NCBI GenBank assembly: GCA_035699745.1
Contig: DASSPH010000028.1
Span: 1 to 64,000 of the forward strand
DNA: 64,000 nt
Origin: Vicinamibacterales bacterium
Lineage (GTDB): Bacteria > Acidobacteriota > Vicinamibacteria > Vicinamibacterales > 2-12-FULL-66-21
Reading direction: 5' to 3'
Positions within the stretch are counted from its first letter, which is position 1. The number at the start of each line of letters is the position of its first letter. A program made the position numbers and the translations under genes. The notes beneath the pieces are model-generated. The model was not told where the DNA came from and did not search any database. It worked only from the letters and a program-made list of their open reading frames with translations. This document shows positions 17,069 to 28,483 of the stretch, piece after piece.

Positions 17069-18169
17069 GTGTCGCTCCGCGAATTGCGCCGTCATGTCGG
17101 CCAGCTGGCGATCGTCGGCTTCAACGGCCTGGACCTGCCGGCGGAGGTCCGCTCGCTGGCCCGCGAGTTCGATCTCGGCGGCGTCATCTTCTTCGCCCGC
17201 AACGTCGAGGCGCCCGAGCAGGTCGCCGATCTGTCGCGCCAGTCGCAGGCGCTGGCGGCGGAGATTCCCCTCTGGGTCAGCGTCGATCAGGAGGGCGGCC
17301 GGGTCGCGCGGCTGAAGCGGCCGTTCACCGAATGGCCGCCGATGATCACGCTCGGCCGCGCCGGCCCTGAAGCCGAACGCCTGGCCGAGCGGTTCGCACG
17401 CGCCCTCGCGCGCGAGCTGCACGCGGTCGGCATCTCCCTGGACTACACGCCGGTGCTCGACGTGTTGACCAATCCGAAGAATCCGGTGATTGGCGACCGC
17501 GCGCTGGCGGAGCGGGCGGAAGACGTCGCGCGCCTCGGCTCCGCGATCGTCCGCACGCTGCAGGCCGAAGGGATCGCCGCCTGCGGCAAGCACTTCCCCG
17601 GCCACGGCGACACCTCGACGGATTCGCACCTCGAGCTGCCGCTCCTCGATCATCCGCCGGACCGGCTCGAGGCGATCGAGCTGGTGCCGTTCAAGGCGGC
17701 GATCGCCGCCGACGTCGCCGCCATCATGACGGCGCACATCCTCATCCCGTCGCTCGACGAGGAGCGTCCCGGCACGCTGTCGCCGGCGATCGTCGGCGGG
17801 CTGCTGCGCGGCACGCTCGGGTTCGGCGGGCTGGTGCTGAGCGATGACCTCGAGATGAAAGCGATCAGCGGCCGCTACGGCCACAGCGAGGCCACGGTGA
17901 TGGCGATCGCCGCCGGCTGCGATGCGGTGCTCATGTGCGCCCCCGACCCGGCGTCACAGGCAGCGGCGCTGGAAGCGATCATCTACGCCGTCGAGCAGGG
18001 GGCGCTGCCGCTGAAGCGCGTCGAGGACGCCATGACGCGCCACCGCCGGGTGAAGGAGCGCTTCCTCGCCGCCCCGCGCCGCCAGCCCGCCAGCGGCGCC
18101 GCGCTCCGCGCCATTCTCGGCCGCGACGAGCACCAGGCGGTCGCCGCCGAAATGGCGAGGTTCGCCTAG
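17069..18169 (+). CDS. nagZ: Beta-N-acetylhexosaminidase NagZ
   Basis: Glycoside hydrolase family 3 enzyme that removes GlcNAc from cytosolic GlcNAc-anhydroMurNAc-peptides during cell-wall recycling. The 366 aa protein has WVSVDQEGGRVARLK, the mobile catalytic loop KHFPGHGDTSTDSH (174-187, His/Asp dyad) and the nucleophile region VLSDDLEMKAI (near 260). It lacks a signal peptide, consistent with a cytosolic location. I choose GTG at 17069; GTG 17051 is a possible longer start. It begins a run of recycling and synthesis genes (ldcA, mpl, murB, murA). Confidence 0.94.
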   Translation: MSLRELRRHVGQLAIVGFNGLDLPAEVRSLAREFDLGGVIFFARNVEAPEQVADLSRQSQALAAEIPLWVSVDQEGGRVARLKRPFTEWPPMITLGRAGPEAERLAERFARALARELHAVGISLDYTPVLDVLTNPKNPVIGDRALAERAEDVARLGSAIVRTLQAEGIAACGKHFPGHGDTSTDSHLELPLLDHPPDRLEAIELVPFKAAIAADVAAIMTAHILIPSLDEERPGTLSPAIVGGLLRGTLGFGGLVLSDDLEMKAISGRYGHSEATVMAIAAGCDAVLMCAPDPASQAAALEAIIYAVEQGALPLKRVEDAMTRHRRVKERFLAAPRRQPASGAALRAILGRDEHQAVAAEMARFA

Positions 18170-18173
18170 CCGC

Positions 18174-19100
18174 ATGCTGAAGCCGCGCGCGCTGCGGCCC
18201 GGCGACCGCATCGCCCTCGTCGCACCGGCGAGCTCGTTCGCGCGCGCGGAGTTCGACGCCGGCGTCGAGGAGCTGCGCCGCCTCGGGTACGAGCCCAGCT
18301 TCGACGAGTCGGTGTTCGCGCGCGCCCGGTACACCGCGGGAGACGCGGCGCTGCGCGCGGCCGCCTTCCGGCGGGCGTGGGAGGACGCCGGCGTCGCCGC
18401 CCTGATCGCCGTGCGCGGCGGCTATGGCAGCGTGCAGCTCCTCCCGCTGCTCGATGCCGCGGCGCTGCGCCGCCGGCCGAAAGCGTTCATCGGCTACAGC
18501 GACAACACCTCGCTGCTCGTGTGGCTGACCCAGGCGTGCGGCGTCACCGCGTTTCACGGTCCGATGCTGGAAGGGCGGCTCGCGAAGGGGGAATCCGGCT
18601 ACGATCGCGATTCCTTCACGCGCGTGCTCACCCGCGCGGCGCCGGCGGGCGAGATCGCGCACCCCCAGCTCGAAACGCTGCGCGCCGGAGAGGCCGCCGG
18701 ACCGTTGGTCGGGGGCACACTCAGCAACCTGTTGGCGTCGCTCGCGACGCCATACGCGTTCGATCCGCCTCAGGGCCACATTCTCTTCATCGACGAAGTG
18801 GGCGAGCGCCCCTACCGCATCGACCGCATGCTGACGCAGTTGCGCCTGTCCGGGATTCTGGCGCGCGCGTCGGCGGTGGTGTTCGGCGAGCTGCCGCGCT
18901 GTGACGAGCCGGCGCCCGCCGGTCCGGCGATCAAGGCGGTCGTCGCGGACCTGCTCGACGGATTTCCCGGCCCGGTGCTGTTCGGACTGCCGTCGGGGCA
19001 TACCAACGGCGCCTGCATCACGCTGCCGTTCGGCGTGCGCGCCCGCGTGGTGTCCGCGCCGTCTCCGGCGCTGGTCATCGAGGAGGCGGCCGTTGCCTGA
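18174..19100 (+). CDS. ldcA: LD-carboxypeptidase (S66 family), LdcA-like
   Basis: Cytosolic serine peptidase expected to remove the terminal D-Ala from tetrapeptides released during peptidoglycan turnover, producing the tripeptide that Mpl uses. The 308 aa protein starts with the family pattern LRPGDRIALVAPASSF. It has the GYSDNTSLL segment with the nucleophile serine, a FIDEVGERPYRIDRML glutamate region and the LPSGHTN histidine. It follows nagZ by four bases and precedes mpl, a logical pathway order. Confidence 0.9.
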   Translation: MLKPRALRPGDRIALVAPASSFARAEFDAGVEELRRLGYEPSFDESVFARARYTAGDAALRAAAFRRAWEDAGVAALIAVRGGYGSVQLLPLLDAAALRRRPKAFIGYSDNTSLLVWLTQACGVTAFHGPMLEGRLAKGESGYDRDSFTRVLTRAAPAGEIAHPQLETLRAGEAAGPLVGGTLSNLLASLATPYAFDPPQGHILFIDEVGERPYRIDRMLTQLRLSGILARASAVVFGELPRCDEPAPAGPAIKAVVADLLDGFPGPVLFGLPSGHTNGACITLPFGVRARVVSAPSPALVIEEAAVA

Positions 19101-19175
19101 CCGCCGGACGGGCTGGGGCGGACACGCCAGTCGGCCGTCGTCGCGCCGCAGGCACCGCCCCGCCCCCGAGGAGCT

Positions 19176-20579
19176 ATGAAAAGGATCCACCTGATCGGCG
19201 TGTGCGGGACCGCGATGGCGACGCTCGCCGCGATGCTGAAGACCCGAGGCTTCGACGTGCGCGGATCGGACCAGAACGTCTACCCGCCGATGAGCGATTT
19301 CCTCGCGGAGCAGAAGATCACGACGCTCCAGGGCTACGACCCGGCGCACATCAGCGGCGACCTGGACCTGGTCATCGTCGGCAACGCGATCTCGCGCGGC
19401 AATCCGGAACTGGAGGAGGTCCTCGACCGCAAGATCCGCTATTGCTCGCTGCCCGAGGCGATCCGCGATCACTTTCTCTGGGGGGCGCGCTCGGTGGTCA
19501 TCGCCGGCACGCACGGCAAGACGACGACCACGTCGCTGACCGGCTGGCTGCTGACCCACGGCGGCGCGGATCCGAGCGTCCTGATCGGCGGCATCGCGGA
19601 CAACTTCGGCGGCAGCTATCGCGTCGGCGGCGGGCGCGACTTCGTGATCGAAGGGGACGAGTACGACAGCGCCTTCTTCGACAAGACCGCCAAGTTCCTG
19701 AAGTACCTGCCCGACATCGCCGTCGTCAACAATCTGGAATACGACCACGCCGACATCTATCCCGACCTGGAGTCGATCCGCCTGGCGTTCCGGCGCTTCG
19801 TGAACCTCATCCCGCGGCGCGGGCTGCTGCTCGCCGGCGCGGACGACGAAGAGGCGCTGGCGCTGACGAAGAACGCGCGCTGCCGCGTCGAGACGTTCGG
19901 CCTGTCGGATCGCGCGGACTGGCAGGCGCACGACCTGCGCGTGCTCGAGGGGGGGACGGCGTTCAGCGTCCGGCGGCGCGGCGAGCCGGCGGGCACCTTC
20001 GAGGTCGCGCTGCTCGGCGCCTACAACGTCCGCAACGCGCTTGCCGCGATGGCGGTGGGCGCGGCGGTCGGCCTGAGCACGGACACCATGGCGGCGGGGC
20101 TGCGGGCGTTCAAAGGGGTGCGCCGGCGCATGCAGCTGCGCGGCAGCGCGGGCGGTGTCGCCGTCTACGACGACTTCGCGCACCACCCGACGGCGATCGC
20201 GGAAACGCTCGCCGGCGTCCGCTCCGCCTATCCGGATCGGCGCATCTGGGCCATCTTCGAGCCCCGCTCCGCGACCTCGTGCCGCAAGGTCTTCCAGTCC
20301 GAGTTCGCGCGCGCCTTCGAGCGCGCCGATCGGATCCTGCTGCCGCCGATCTTTCGCTCCACGCTGCCCGACGAACAGCGGCTGTCGGTGGAGCAGCTGG
20401 TCGGCGAGCTGAAAGAGGCGGGGAAGGACGCGCGGCATCTTCCCGGCGTGCAGGAGATCGTCGACGTCGTGTCGCGCGAGGCGCGTCAAGGGGATCTCGT
20501 CGTCGTGATGTCGAACGGCGGGTTCGACAACATCCATCAGCGCCTGCTGGACGCGCTCCAGGCGCACGCCGCGCGCTGA
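19176..20579 (+). CDS. mpl: UDP-MurNAc:L-Ala-gamma-D-Glu-meso-DAP ligase Mpl
   Basis: Reattaches recycled murein tripeptide to UDP-MurNAc using ATP. The 467 aa Mur-ligase has the N-terminal Rossmann motif HLIGVCGTAMATLA, the P-loop GTHGKTTTTS (111-120), and GDEYDSAFFDKTAKFLKY, diagnostic of Mpl as opposed to MurC. The C-terminal Mur domain carries VYDDFAHHPTAI. GAGGAG before the ATG is a clear ribosome binding site after a 75-base gap. Its presence implies meso-DAP peptidoglycan. Confidence 0.95.
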   Translation: MKRIHLIGVCGTAMATLAAMLKTRGFDVRGSDQNVYPPMSDFLAEQKITTLQGYDPAHISGDLDLVIVGNAISRGNPELEEVLDRKIRYCSLPEAIRDHFLWGARSVVIAGTHGKTTTTSLTGWLLTHGGADPSVLIGGIADNFGGSYRVGGGRDFVIEGDEYDSAFFDKTAKFLKYLPDIAVVNNLEYDHADIYPDLESIRLAFRRFVNLIPRRGLLLAGADDEEALALTKNARCRVETFGLSDRADWQAHDLRVLEGGTAFSVRRRGEPAGTFEVALLGAYNVRNALAAMAVGAAVGLSTDTMAAGLRAFKGVRRRMQLRGSAGGVAVYDDFAHHPTAIAETLAGVRSAYPDRRIWAIFEPRSATSCRKVFQSEFARAFERADRILLPPIFRSTLPDEQRLSVEQLVGELKEAGKDARHLPGVQEIVDVVSREARQGDLVVVMSNGGFDNIHQRLLDALQAHAAR

Positions 20580-20580
20580 G

Positions 20581-21267
20581 ATGGAGTTCCGCGTCCGCGC
20601 CGCCGGCGATTCGGCCTGGATCATCGAGCTGCCCGAGCGCATCGACGCCGCGGTCAACACCCGCGCGATCCGCATCGCGCGCGCGGTGCAGGAAGCGGGG
20701 CTGCCGATCACCGACGTCGTCGTCGGATACCGCTCGGTGATGGTCTACATCGATCCGCTCGCAGAGGGAGCGTCGGGCGTGGAGCGGCGGCTCCAGGAGA
20801 TCGCCGCCGATGCGGAGGAGTCCGACGCCGCTCCCGGCGCGCTGCTGGAAGTGCCGGTCTGTTACGACGGACCCTACGGTCCGGATCTGCCGGACATCGC
20901 CCGCTTCGCGCAGTGCTCGATCGAGGAGGTGATCGAGCGTCACCTCGCACTGCCGTATCGCGTCTTCGTCGTCGGGTTCGTGCCGGGGTTTGCCTACATG
21001 GCGTCTGTCGACCCGCGCATTGCCGCGCCGCGCCGGCCGTCGCCGCGGCTGAAGGTGCCCGCCGGATCGGTCGCCATCGCGGCCGGGCAGACCGGCATCT
21101 ATCCGGCCGAAACGCCCGGCGGGTGGAGCCTCATCGGCCGCTGTCCCATCCGTCCCTACGATCCCGGCCGCGCCGAGCCGTTTCTGTTCCATCCCGGGGA
21201 TACCGTCCGCTTCGCGCGGATCACCGAAGCGGCGTACCGCGCCGCCAGCCAGTGGGGGGACGCGTGA
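20581..21267 (+). CDS. pxpB: 5-oxoprolinase subunit PxpB
   Basis: Part of the PxpABC complex that hydrolyses pyroglutamate (5-oxoproline) to glutamate with ATP. The 228 aa protein contains EVPVCYDGPYGPDL, GFVPGFAYMASVDP, PRRPSPRLKVPAGSVAI and TPGGWSLIGRCP, the PxpB/KipI signature order. It starts one base after the mpl stop and overlaps pxpC as GTGA. pxpA is not in the window, so the complex must be completed from elsewhere if it works as in other bacteria. Confidence 0.92.
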   Translation: MEFRVRAAGDSAWIIELPERIDAAVNTRAIRIARAVQEAGLPITDVVVGYRSVMVYIDPLAEGASGVERRLQEIAADAEESDAAPGALLEVPVCYDGPYGPDLPDIARFAQCSIEEVIERHLALPYRVFVVGFVPGFAYMASVDPRIAAPRRPSPRLKVPAGSVAIAAGQTGIYPAETPGGWSLIGRCPIRPYDPGRAEPFLFHPGDTVRFARITEAAYRAASQWGDA

Positions 21268-22190
21268 GCGCGTCGGTGACGGTCGTCAAGCCGGGGATGC
21301 TGACCACCGTGCAGGATCTCGGGCGACGCGGATACCAGAGCGTCGGCGTGCCGGTCGCCGGACCGATGGATGCCTACTCGCATCGTCTGGCGAATCAGCT
21401 CCTCGGGAACGATCCCTCGGCGGCGGCGCTGGAGATCACGCTGCTCGGGCCGGAGCTGATCGTGGAGGGGGATCTCGTCTGCGCGACGGCCGGCGCGGAC
21501 ATTTCACTCAGCGTCGAGGGCAAACCGGCGCCGATCAACGAAGCGTTCCGCGTGCGGTCGGGCGCCCGGCTGCGGTGGGGGACGCGCATCTCGGGCGCGC
21601 GGCAGACGTTTGCGGTCGCCGGAGGCTTCGACGTGCCGGCGACGCTCGGCAGCCGAGCCACCCATCTCGCCAGCCGCATGGGACCCTTCGGCGGACGCCC
21701 GTTGCGTGCCGGGGACGTGCTGCCCGTCGGCACGCCCGGCGGCGGACGCGCCTTCGCCGGCCATCCGCTCGACGTGCCGTCGGGCGGCGCTCACCTGCGC
21801 GTCCTTCCCGCGGTGCACCGCGATCGCTTCACCGAAGACGCGTGGGGACTGCTGGTGCACGCGCGCTTCACCATCAGCCCGCAGTCGAACCGCATGGGGT
21901 ACCGCCTCGACGGTCCGGTGCTGAGCCACGCCGGCGCCGCGGACATCCTTTCCGAAGCGATGCCCTGCGGCGCGATCCAGGTTCCGTCCAGCGGCCAGCC
22001 GATTCTGTTGCTCGCCGATCGCGCGACGACCGGCGGCTACGCGACCATCGCCAACGTGATCAGCGCCGATCTGCCGATTGCCGGGCAGCTGGCGCCCGGC
22101 GACTGGATCCAGTTCGATCCCATCAACCGCGAGGATGCGATCGCGGCGCTGCGCCGCCGGGAAGCGGCGCTGCGGGGAGTGACGCGGTGA
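21264..22190 (+). CDS. pxpC: 5-oxoprolinase subunit PxpC
   Basis: Biotin-dependent-carboxyltransferase-like subunit of 5-oxoprolinase, formerly KipA. The 308 aa protein has TVQDLGRRGYQSVGVPVAG, NPD-type MDAYSHRLANQLLGN, SPQSNRMGYRLDG and the C-terminal RATTGGYATIANV motif. GTG start at 21264 overlaps pxpB, and the stop overlaps the murB GTG, so pxpB-pxpC-murB are translationally coupled. Confidence 0.92.
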   Translation: MSASVTVVKPGMLTTVQDLGRRGYQSVGVPVAGPMDAYSHRLANQLLGNDPSAAALEITLLGPELIVEGDLVCATAGADISLSVEGKPAPINEAFRVRSGARLRWGTRISGARQTFAVAGGFDVPATLGSRATHLASRMGPFGGRPLRAGDVLPVGTPGGGRAFAGHPLDVPSGGAHLRVLPAVHRDRFTEDAWGLLVHARFTISPQSNRMGYRLDGPVLSHAGAADILSEAMPCGAIQVPSSGQPILLLADRATTGGYATIANVISADLPIAGQLAPGDWIQFDPINREDAIAALRRREAALRGVTR

Positions 22191-23098
22191 CGAACGTGGC
22201 GCGGCTGCCCGGGATCGAACGGGACGTGCCGCTCGCGCCATTCACCACCTTCAAGGTGGGCGGCCCGGCGGACTGGTTCCTGCGCACCGAACGATCGTCA
22301 GAGGTGAAGGCGGCGGTGGCCGCCGCGCGGGCCGACGGGATTCCGGTCACGATCCTCGGCGGTGGATCGAACGTCCTGGTGGCGGACGCCGGGATCCGCG
22401 GACTCGTCATCCGGCTGCACGGCGGAGACGTGCTCGCGGCCGGCGACGCGGCGATCCGGGCGGACGCCGGCGTGACGATCAACGGGCTGGTCCGCTGGAC
22501 GATCAACCGCGGCGTTGCCGGCCTGGAGGGGTGGGCCGGGACGCCCGGCACGGTCGGCGGCGCGATCCACGGCAACGCGCATTTCAAGGGACGGCTGATC
22601 GGCGAGCTGGTCGATCGGGTCGAACTGCTGCGGCCGGATGGAGAGGTCGCGTGGGTCGCGGCCGCCGACATGGACTTCGGCTACGACCGCAGCCGCGTCC
22701 AGCAGACGCGCGAGATCGCGCTGGCGGTCGAGTTTCACACCGGGCGCGGCGATCCGGCGGCGCTGCGCGCCACGGCGCGCGAGTCGCTCGCGTACCGCAA
22801 GCGCACGCAGCCGCTCTCGTCGGCGAGCGCCGGCTGCATCTTCCAGAATCCCGATCCCGCGGTGGATCGCGTTCCCGAGGGCATTCCCGCCTCCGCCGGC
22901 GCGCTGGTCGATCGCGCCGGGCTGAAGGGATTCGGCAGCGGCGGCGCGCGCGTGTCCGGCGCGCACGGCAATTTCATCGTCAACGACGGCAGCGCGTCCG
23001 CCGCGGGCATCCGGGCATTGATCGAGGAGTGCCGCGCCCGCGTGCGCTCGCGGTTCGGCGTCGAACTGCGCGACGAGATCGTGTACCTGGGCTTCTAG
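22187..23098 (+). CDS. murB: UDP-N-acetylenolpyruvoylglucosamine reductase MurB
   Basis: FAD enzyme that reduces enolpyruvyl-UDP-GlcNAc to UDP-MurNAc. The 303 aa protein has FTTFKVGGPADWF, the FAD loop LGGGSNVLVAD, GWAGTPGTVGGAIHGNAH and a C-terminal HGNFIVNDG. It looks like a type II enzyme. In the proton-donor motif that usually reads GSxFxNP this protein has GCIFQNP, so Cys217 stands at the usual serine position, a variant known in some MurB proteins. The GTG start overlaps pxpC. Confidence 0.94.
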   Translation: MTNVARLPGIERDVPLAPFTTFKVGGPADWFLRTERSSEVKAAVAAARADGIPVTILGGGSNVLVADAGIRGLVIRLHGGDVLAAGDAAIRADAGVTINGLVRWTINRGVAGLEGWAGTPGTVGGAIHGNAHFKGRLIGELVDRVELLRPDGEVAWVAAADMDFGYDRSRVQQTREIALAVEFHTGRGDPAALRATARESLAYRKRTQPLSSASAGCIFQNPDPAVDRVPEGIPASAGALVDRAGLKGFGSGGARVSGAHGNFIVNDGSASAAGIRALIEECRARVRSRFGVELRDEIVYLGF

Positions 23099-23111
23099 AG
23101 GGTTTCCGCGA

Positions 23112-26258
<3,147 letters not shown>

Positions 26259-26287
<29 letters not shown>

Positions 26288-26915
26288 CGGCCCCCCTCGG
26301 AATCTTGAAGGCGAACACGTTGTCGGCGATGCCGGTGTTTTCCCGATAGTTGGTGAACGTGAACGTCGAACGGCCCCCCTGCTGGTCGGCGGCGGTCAGC
26401 GCGCGGATCTGGAGTGTCGCCTCGTCCACGGTGACGATCAGCCAGTCGTAGTCGCGCTGTTTCTGCCGCGGATCGAGGCGCAGCGCGACCGCGCCGGCCG
26501 CCGCGGTCTCGACATAGCTCACGTTGAAGTCGCGCAGCAGGCTGCCCTTGCCGGCGAGAAACAACACCGCCGTGGTCGCTTCATCGGCGGAGGGCACGTC
26601 GCTGACGATGACCTGCTTGTCGGCGGGCACGTACGAGAAGATCTTGATGCCGTCGGAGACGAAGGTCTTCTTCTCGGGCGCGGTGTATTCCCACCGCATG
26701 CGTCCGGGCTTCTTGATCTGCACGGTGCCGCGTTCGGTTGATTTCCGATTCAGCACGCCCCCCTCGTAGGCGTGGGTGAAATCGGCGGTGAAGTCTTTGA
26801 CCCGGTCGTACTTCTCCTGCAGCGCCCGGGCGGTCTCGGCCGCCGGACGACGGGATTGGCCCGGGGCAACCGCCGGGACGAGTACGAGCAGAACGGACAG
26901 CAGTAGTGGCGTCAT
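26259..26915 (-). CDS. LolA-like outer-membrane lipoprotein carrier protein
   Basis: Periplasmic protein of 218 aa with a Sec signal peptide (MTPLLLSVLLVLVPAVAPGQ). Its body matches the LolA fold: ALQEKYDRVKDFTADFTHAY, GTVQIKKPGRMRWEYTAPE, FVSDGIKIFSYVP and a C-terminal TFTNYRENTGI. LolA ferries lipoproteins from the inner to the outer membrane. The gene overlaps the start of a secretin-like lipoprotein gene, suggesting the two are expressed together. Whether this is the general LolA or a dedicated carrier cannot be told. The ATG at 26915 is chosen because it gives a clean signal peptide. Confidence 0.88.
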
Positions 26916-26957
26916 GTCGAAGCCGGACGAAACAGGCGGGGCGCAGTTCGAGTGTAA

Positions 26958-27016
26958 CCCACCTTCGCCTCCGGCTTCGGTGGGCAGGCCCACGAGTCGC
27001 CGCCGGCTTCGGTGGG
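26958..27016. repeat. Two tandem 31-32 base hairpin units (CCCACC...GGTGGG)
   Basis: Units at 26958-26984 and 26989-27016 each begin CCCAC(C), contain CCGGCTTC and end GGTGGG, giving a stem of five to six pairs with a GC-rich loop. They lie in the 125-base gap between two minus-strand genes. They resemble REP-type elements rather than the heptamer arrays. Confidence 0.75.
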
Positions 27017-27040
27017 CAGCCGCGCAATTGTGTGCACCTG

Positions 27041-28456
27041 CTACCGCGTCCGCTTGCCGGCGAGGAAGGCGCGCACGTCGGCGAGGGACCGCGTGTTGAG
27101 CACATGGCCCGGCTCCACCCACCCGCGCCGGGCGGTGCCGACGCCCATGCGCATCTGCCGCTCCAGCGCCGGGGCCCGGTGGCAGTCGCTGTCGATCACC
27201 ACCGTCGCCCCCGCCGCGACCGCTTCGCGCGCGCGCTCACCGCTGAGGTCGAGATGGGCGGGCGCGCCGTCGATCTCGAGGGCCGTGCCGGTGGCCGCCG
27301 CCGCCGCATAGATCGCGTCGTAGTCCATGTCGTAGCCGGCACGGCGCCCCACCAGCTGGTTCGCCGGGTGGGTGATCACCGACACGAACGGATGCTCGAT
27401 GGCCGCGAGGCAGCGTCTGGTCAGCCGCGTGCCGTCCTGGCCGGCCGAATCGTGGAGCGACGCGAGGACGATGTCGAGCGAGGCGAGGACGGCATCGGGA
27501 CAGTCGAGCGATCCGTCCGGCATGATGTCCACCTCGATCCCGTGGAGGATCGTCATGTCCGGCACGTCTTGCTGAAGCTGGGCGATCTCGTCCGCCTGCC
27601 GCGCGAGGTCCTCGAGCGTCAGGGTGCGCGAGGCGCCGGCGTGCTCGGAATGATCGGTGATGGCGATGTATTGGTAGCCGAGCGCCCGCGCCGCCAGCAC
27701 CATGTGCCGCAGCGGATCGCGCCCGTCGCTGTAGCTGGTGTGCATGTGCAGGTCGCCGCGGATGTCTTCGCGCGACACGAGCCGGGGTACGGCGTTGGCT
27801 CCCGCCCGATCCAGGGCGTCGGCCGAATCGCGCGTTTCCGGCGGCAGGTACGCGAGGCCGGCGTGCGCGTACGCCTCGGCTTCGGTCGCGGTGAGGCGCG
27901 GCGTTCGCCGTCTGAGCAGCGCCGCGACGTGCGCCGGGGGCCCCGTGGCCGCGAGCAGCACGCTGCCGTACTCGTCCGGCGGCGCGACGCGGACGTCGAT
28001 CTCGACCCCCTCGTACTGCACGATCAGCCGCCGCGCGTTGCGAAGCAGGATCTCTGACGCGGGCAGCAGCGCCGCGACGCACTCGGTTGCGTGGTCCGGA
28101 TTCGCCGTCCGCGCCGCGACGACGAGATGCTGGACGATCGGTTCGCTGCGGCGGACCGCGCCCGCGGCCTCCCAGACGTCCACCGCGGCGCACTGCGAGA
28201 GGCCGGACATGAAGCGATCCAGGATGTCCCACGCGCGCCCGAGGAGGATGGGACGGATCTCGTGGCGGATCCGCTCCGCCGCGCGCCGCAGCGCGCGGTC
28301 CGCCGCCGCCGGGCGCTCTTCGGCAACGGCAAGATCCAGATCGGGCAGGGTTGCGATGCCGTCACGCGCCAGCATCCGCTCCTGCGCGGCGTCGATACTG
28401 CGGAGATCACGAAGGCGCCGGAGCAGGAAGGGGGCGTTCGCGGGCGGGACCGGCAT
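27041..28456 (-). CDS. PolX-like protein with degenerate palm and intact PHP domain
   Basis: Protein of 471 aa colinear with PolX but shorter at the N terminus. Helix-hairpin-helix remnants occupy about 10-60. The palm motif that reads GSLRR...DID in PolX is GAVRRSEPIVQHL here (99-111), so both catalytic aspartates are absent, although the third-aspartate region EIDVRVAPPDE remains. The PHP domain (about 235-465) keeps all metal-binding motifs: GDLHMHTSYSDGR, AITDHSEHAG, GIEVDIMPDG, ASLHDS, THPANQ, IDSDCH. It is therefore expected to be a phosphoesterase or exonuclease without polymerase activity. It lies between a pseudokinase gene and lolA. Confidence 0.85.
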   Translation of the reverse strand: MPVPPANAPFLLRRLRDLRSIDAAQERMLARDGIATLPDLDLAVAEERPAAADRALRRAAERIRHEIRPILLGRAWDILDRFMSGLSQCAAVDVWEAAGAVRRSEPIVQHLVVAARTANPDHATECVAALLPASEILLRNARRLIVQYEGVEIDVRVAPPDEYGSVLLAATGPPAHVAALLRRRTPRLTATEAEAYAHAGLAYLPPETRDSADALDRAGANAVPRLVSREDIRGDLHMHTSYSDGRDPLRHMVLAARALGYQYIAITDHSEHAGASRTLTLEDLARQADEIAQLQQDVPDMTILHGIEVDIMPDGSLDCPDAVLASLDIVLASLHDSAGQDGTRLTRRCLAAIEHPFVSVITHPANQLVGRRAGYDMDYDAIYAAAAATGTALEIDGAPAHLDLSGERAREAVAAGATVVIDSDCHRAPALERQMRMGVGTARRGWVEPGHVLNTRSLADVRAFLAGKRTR

Positions 28457-28483
28457 CCTCCGCGATTGTACTCTCCGCGTCCG

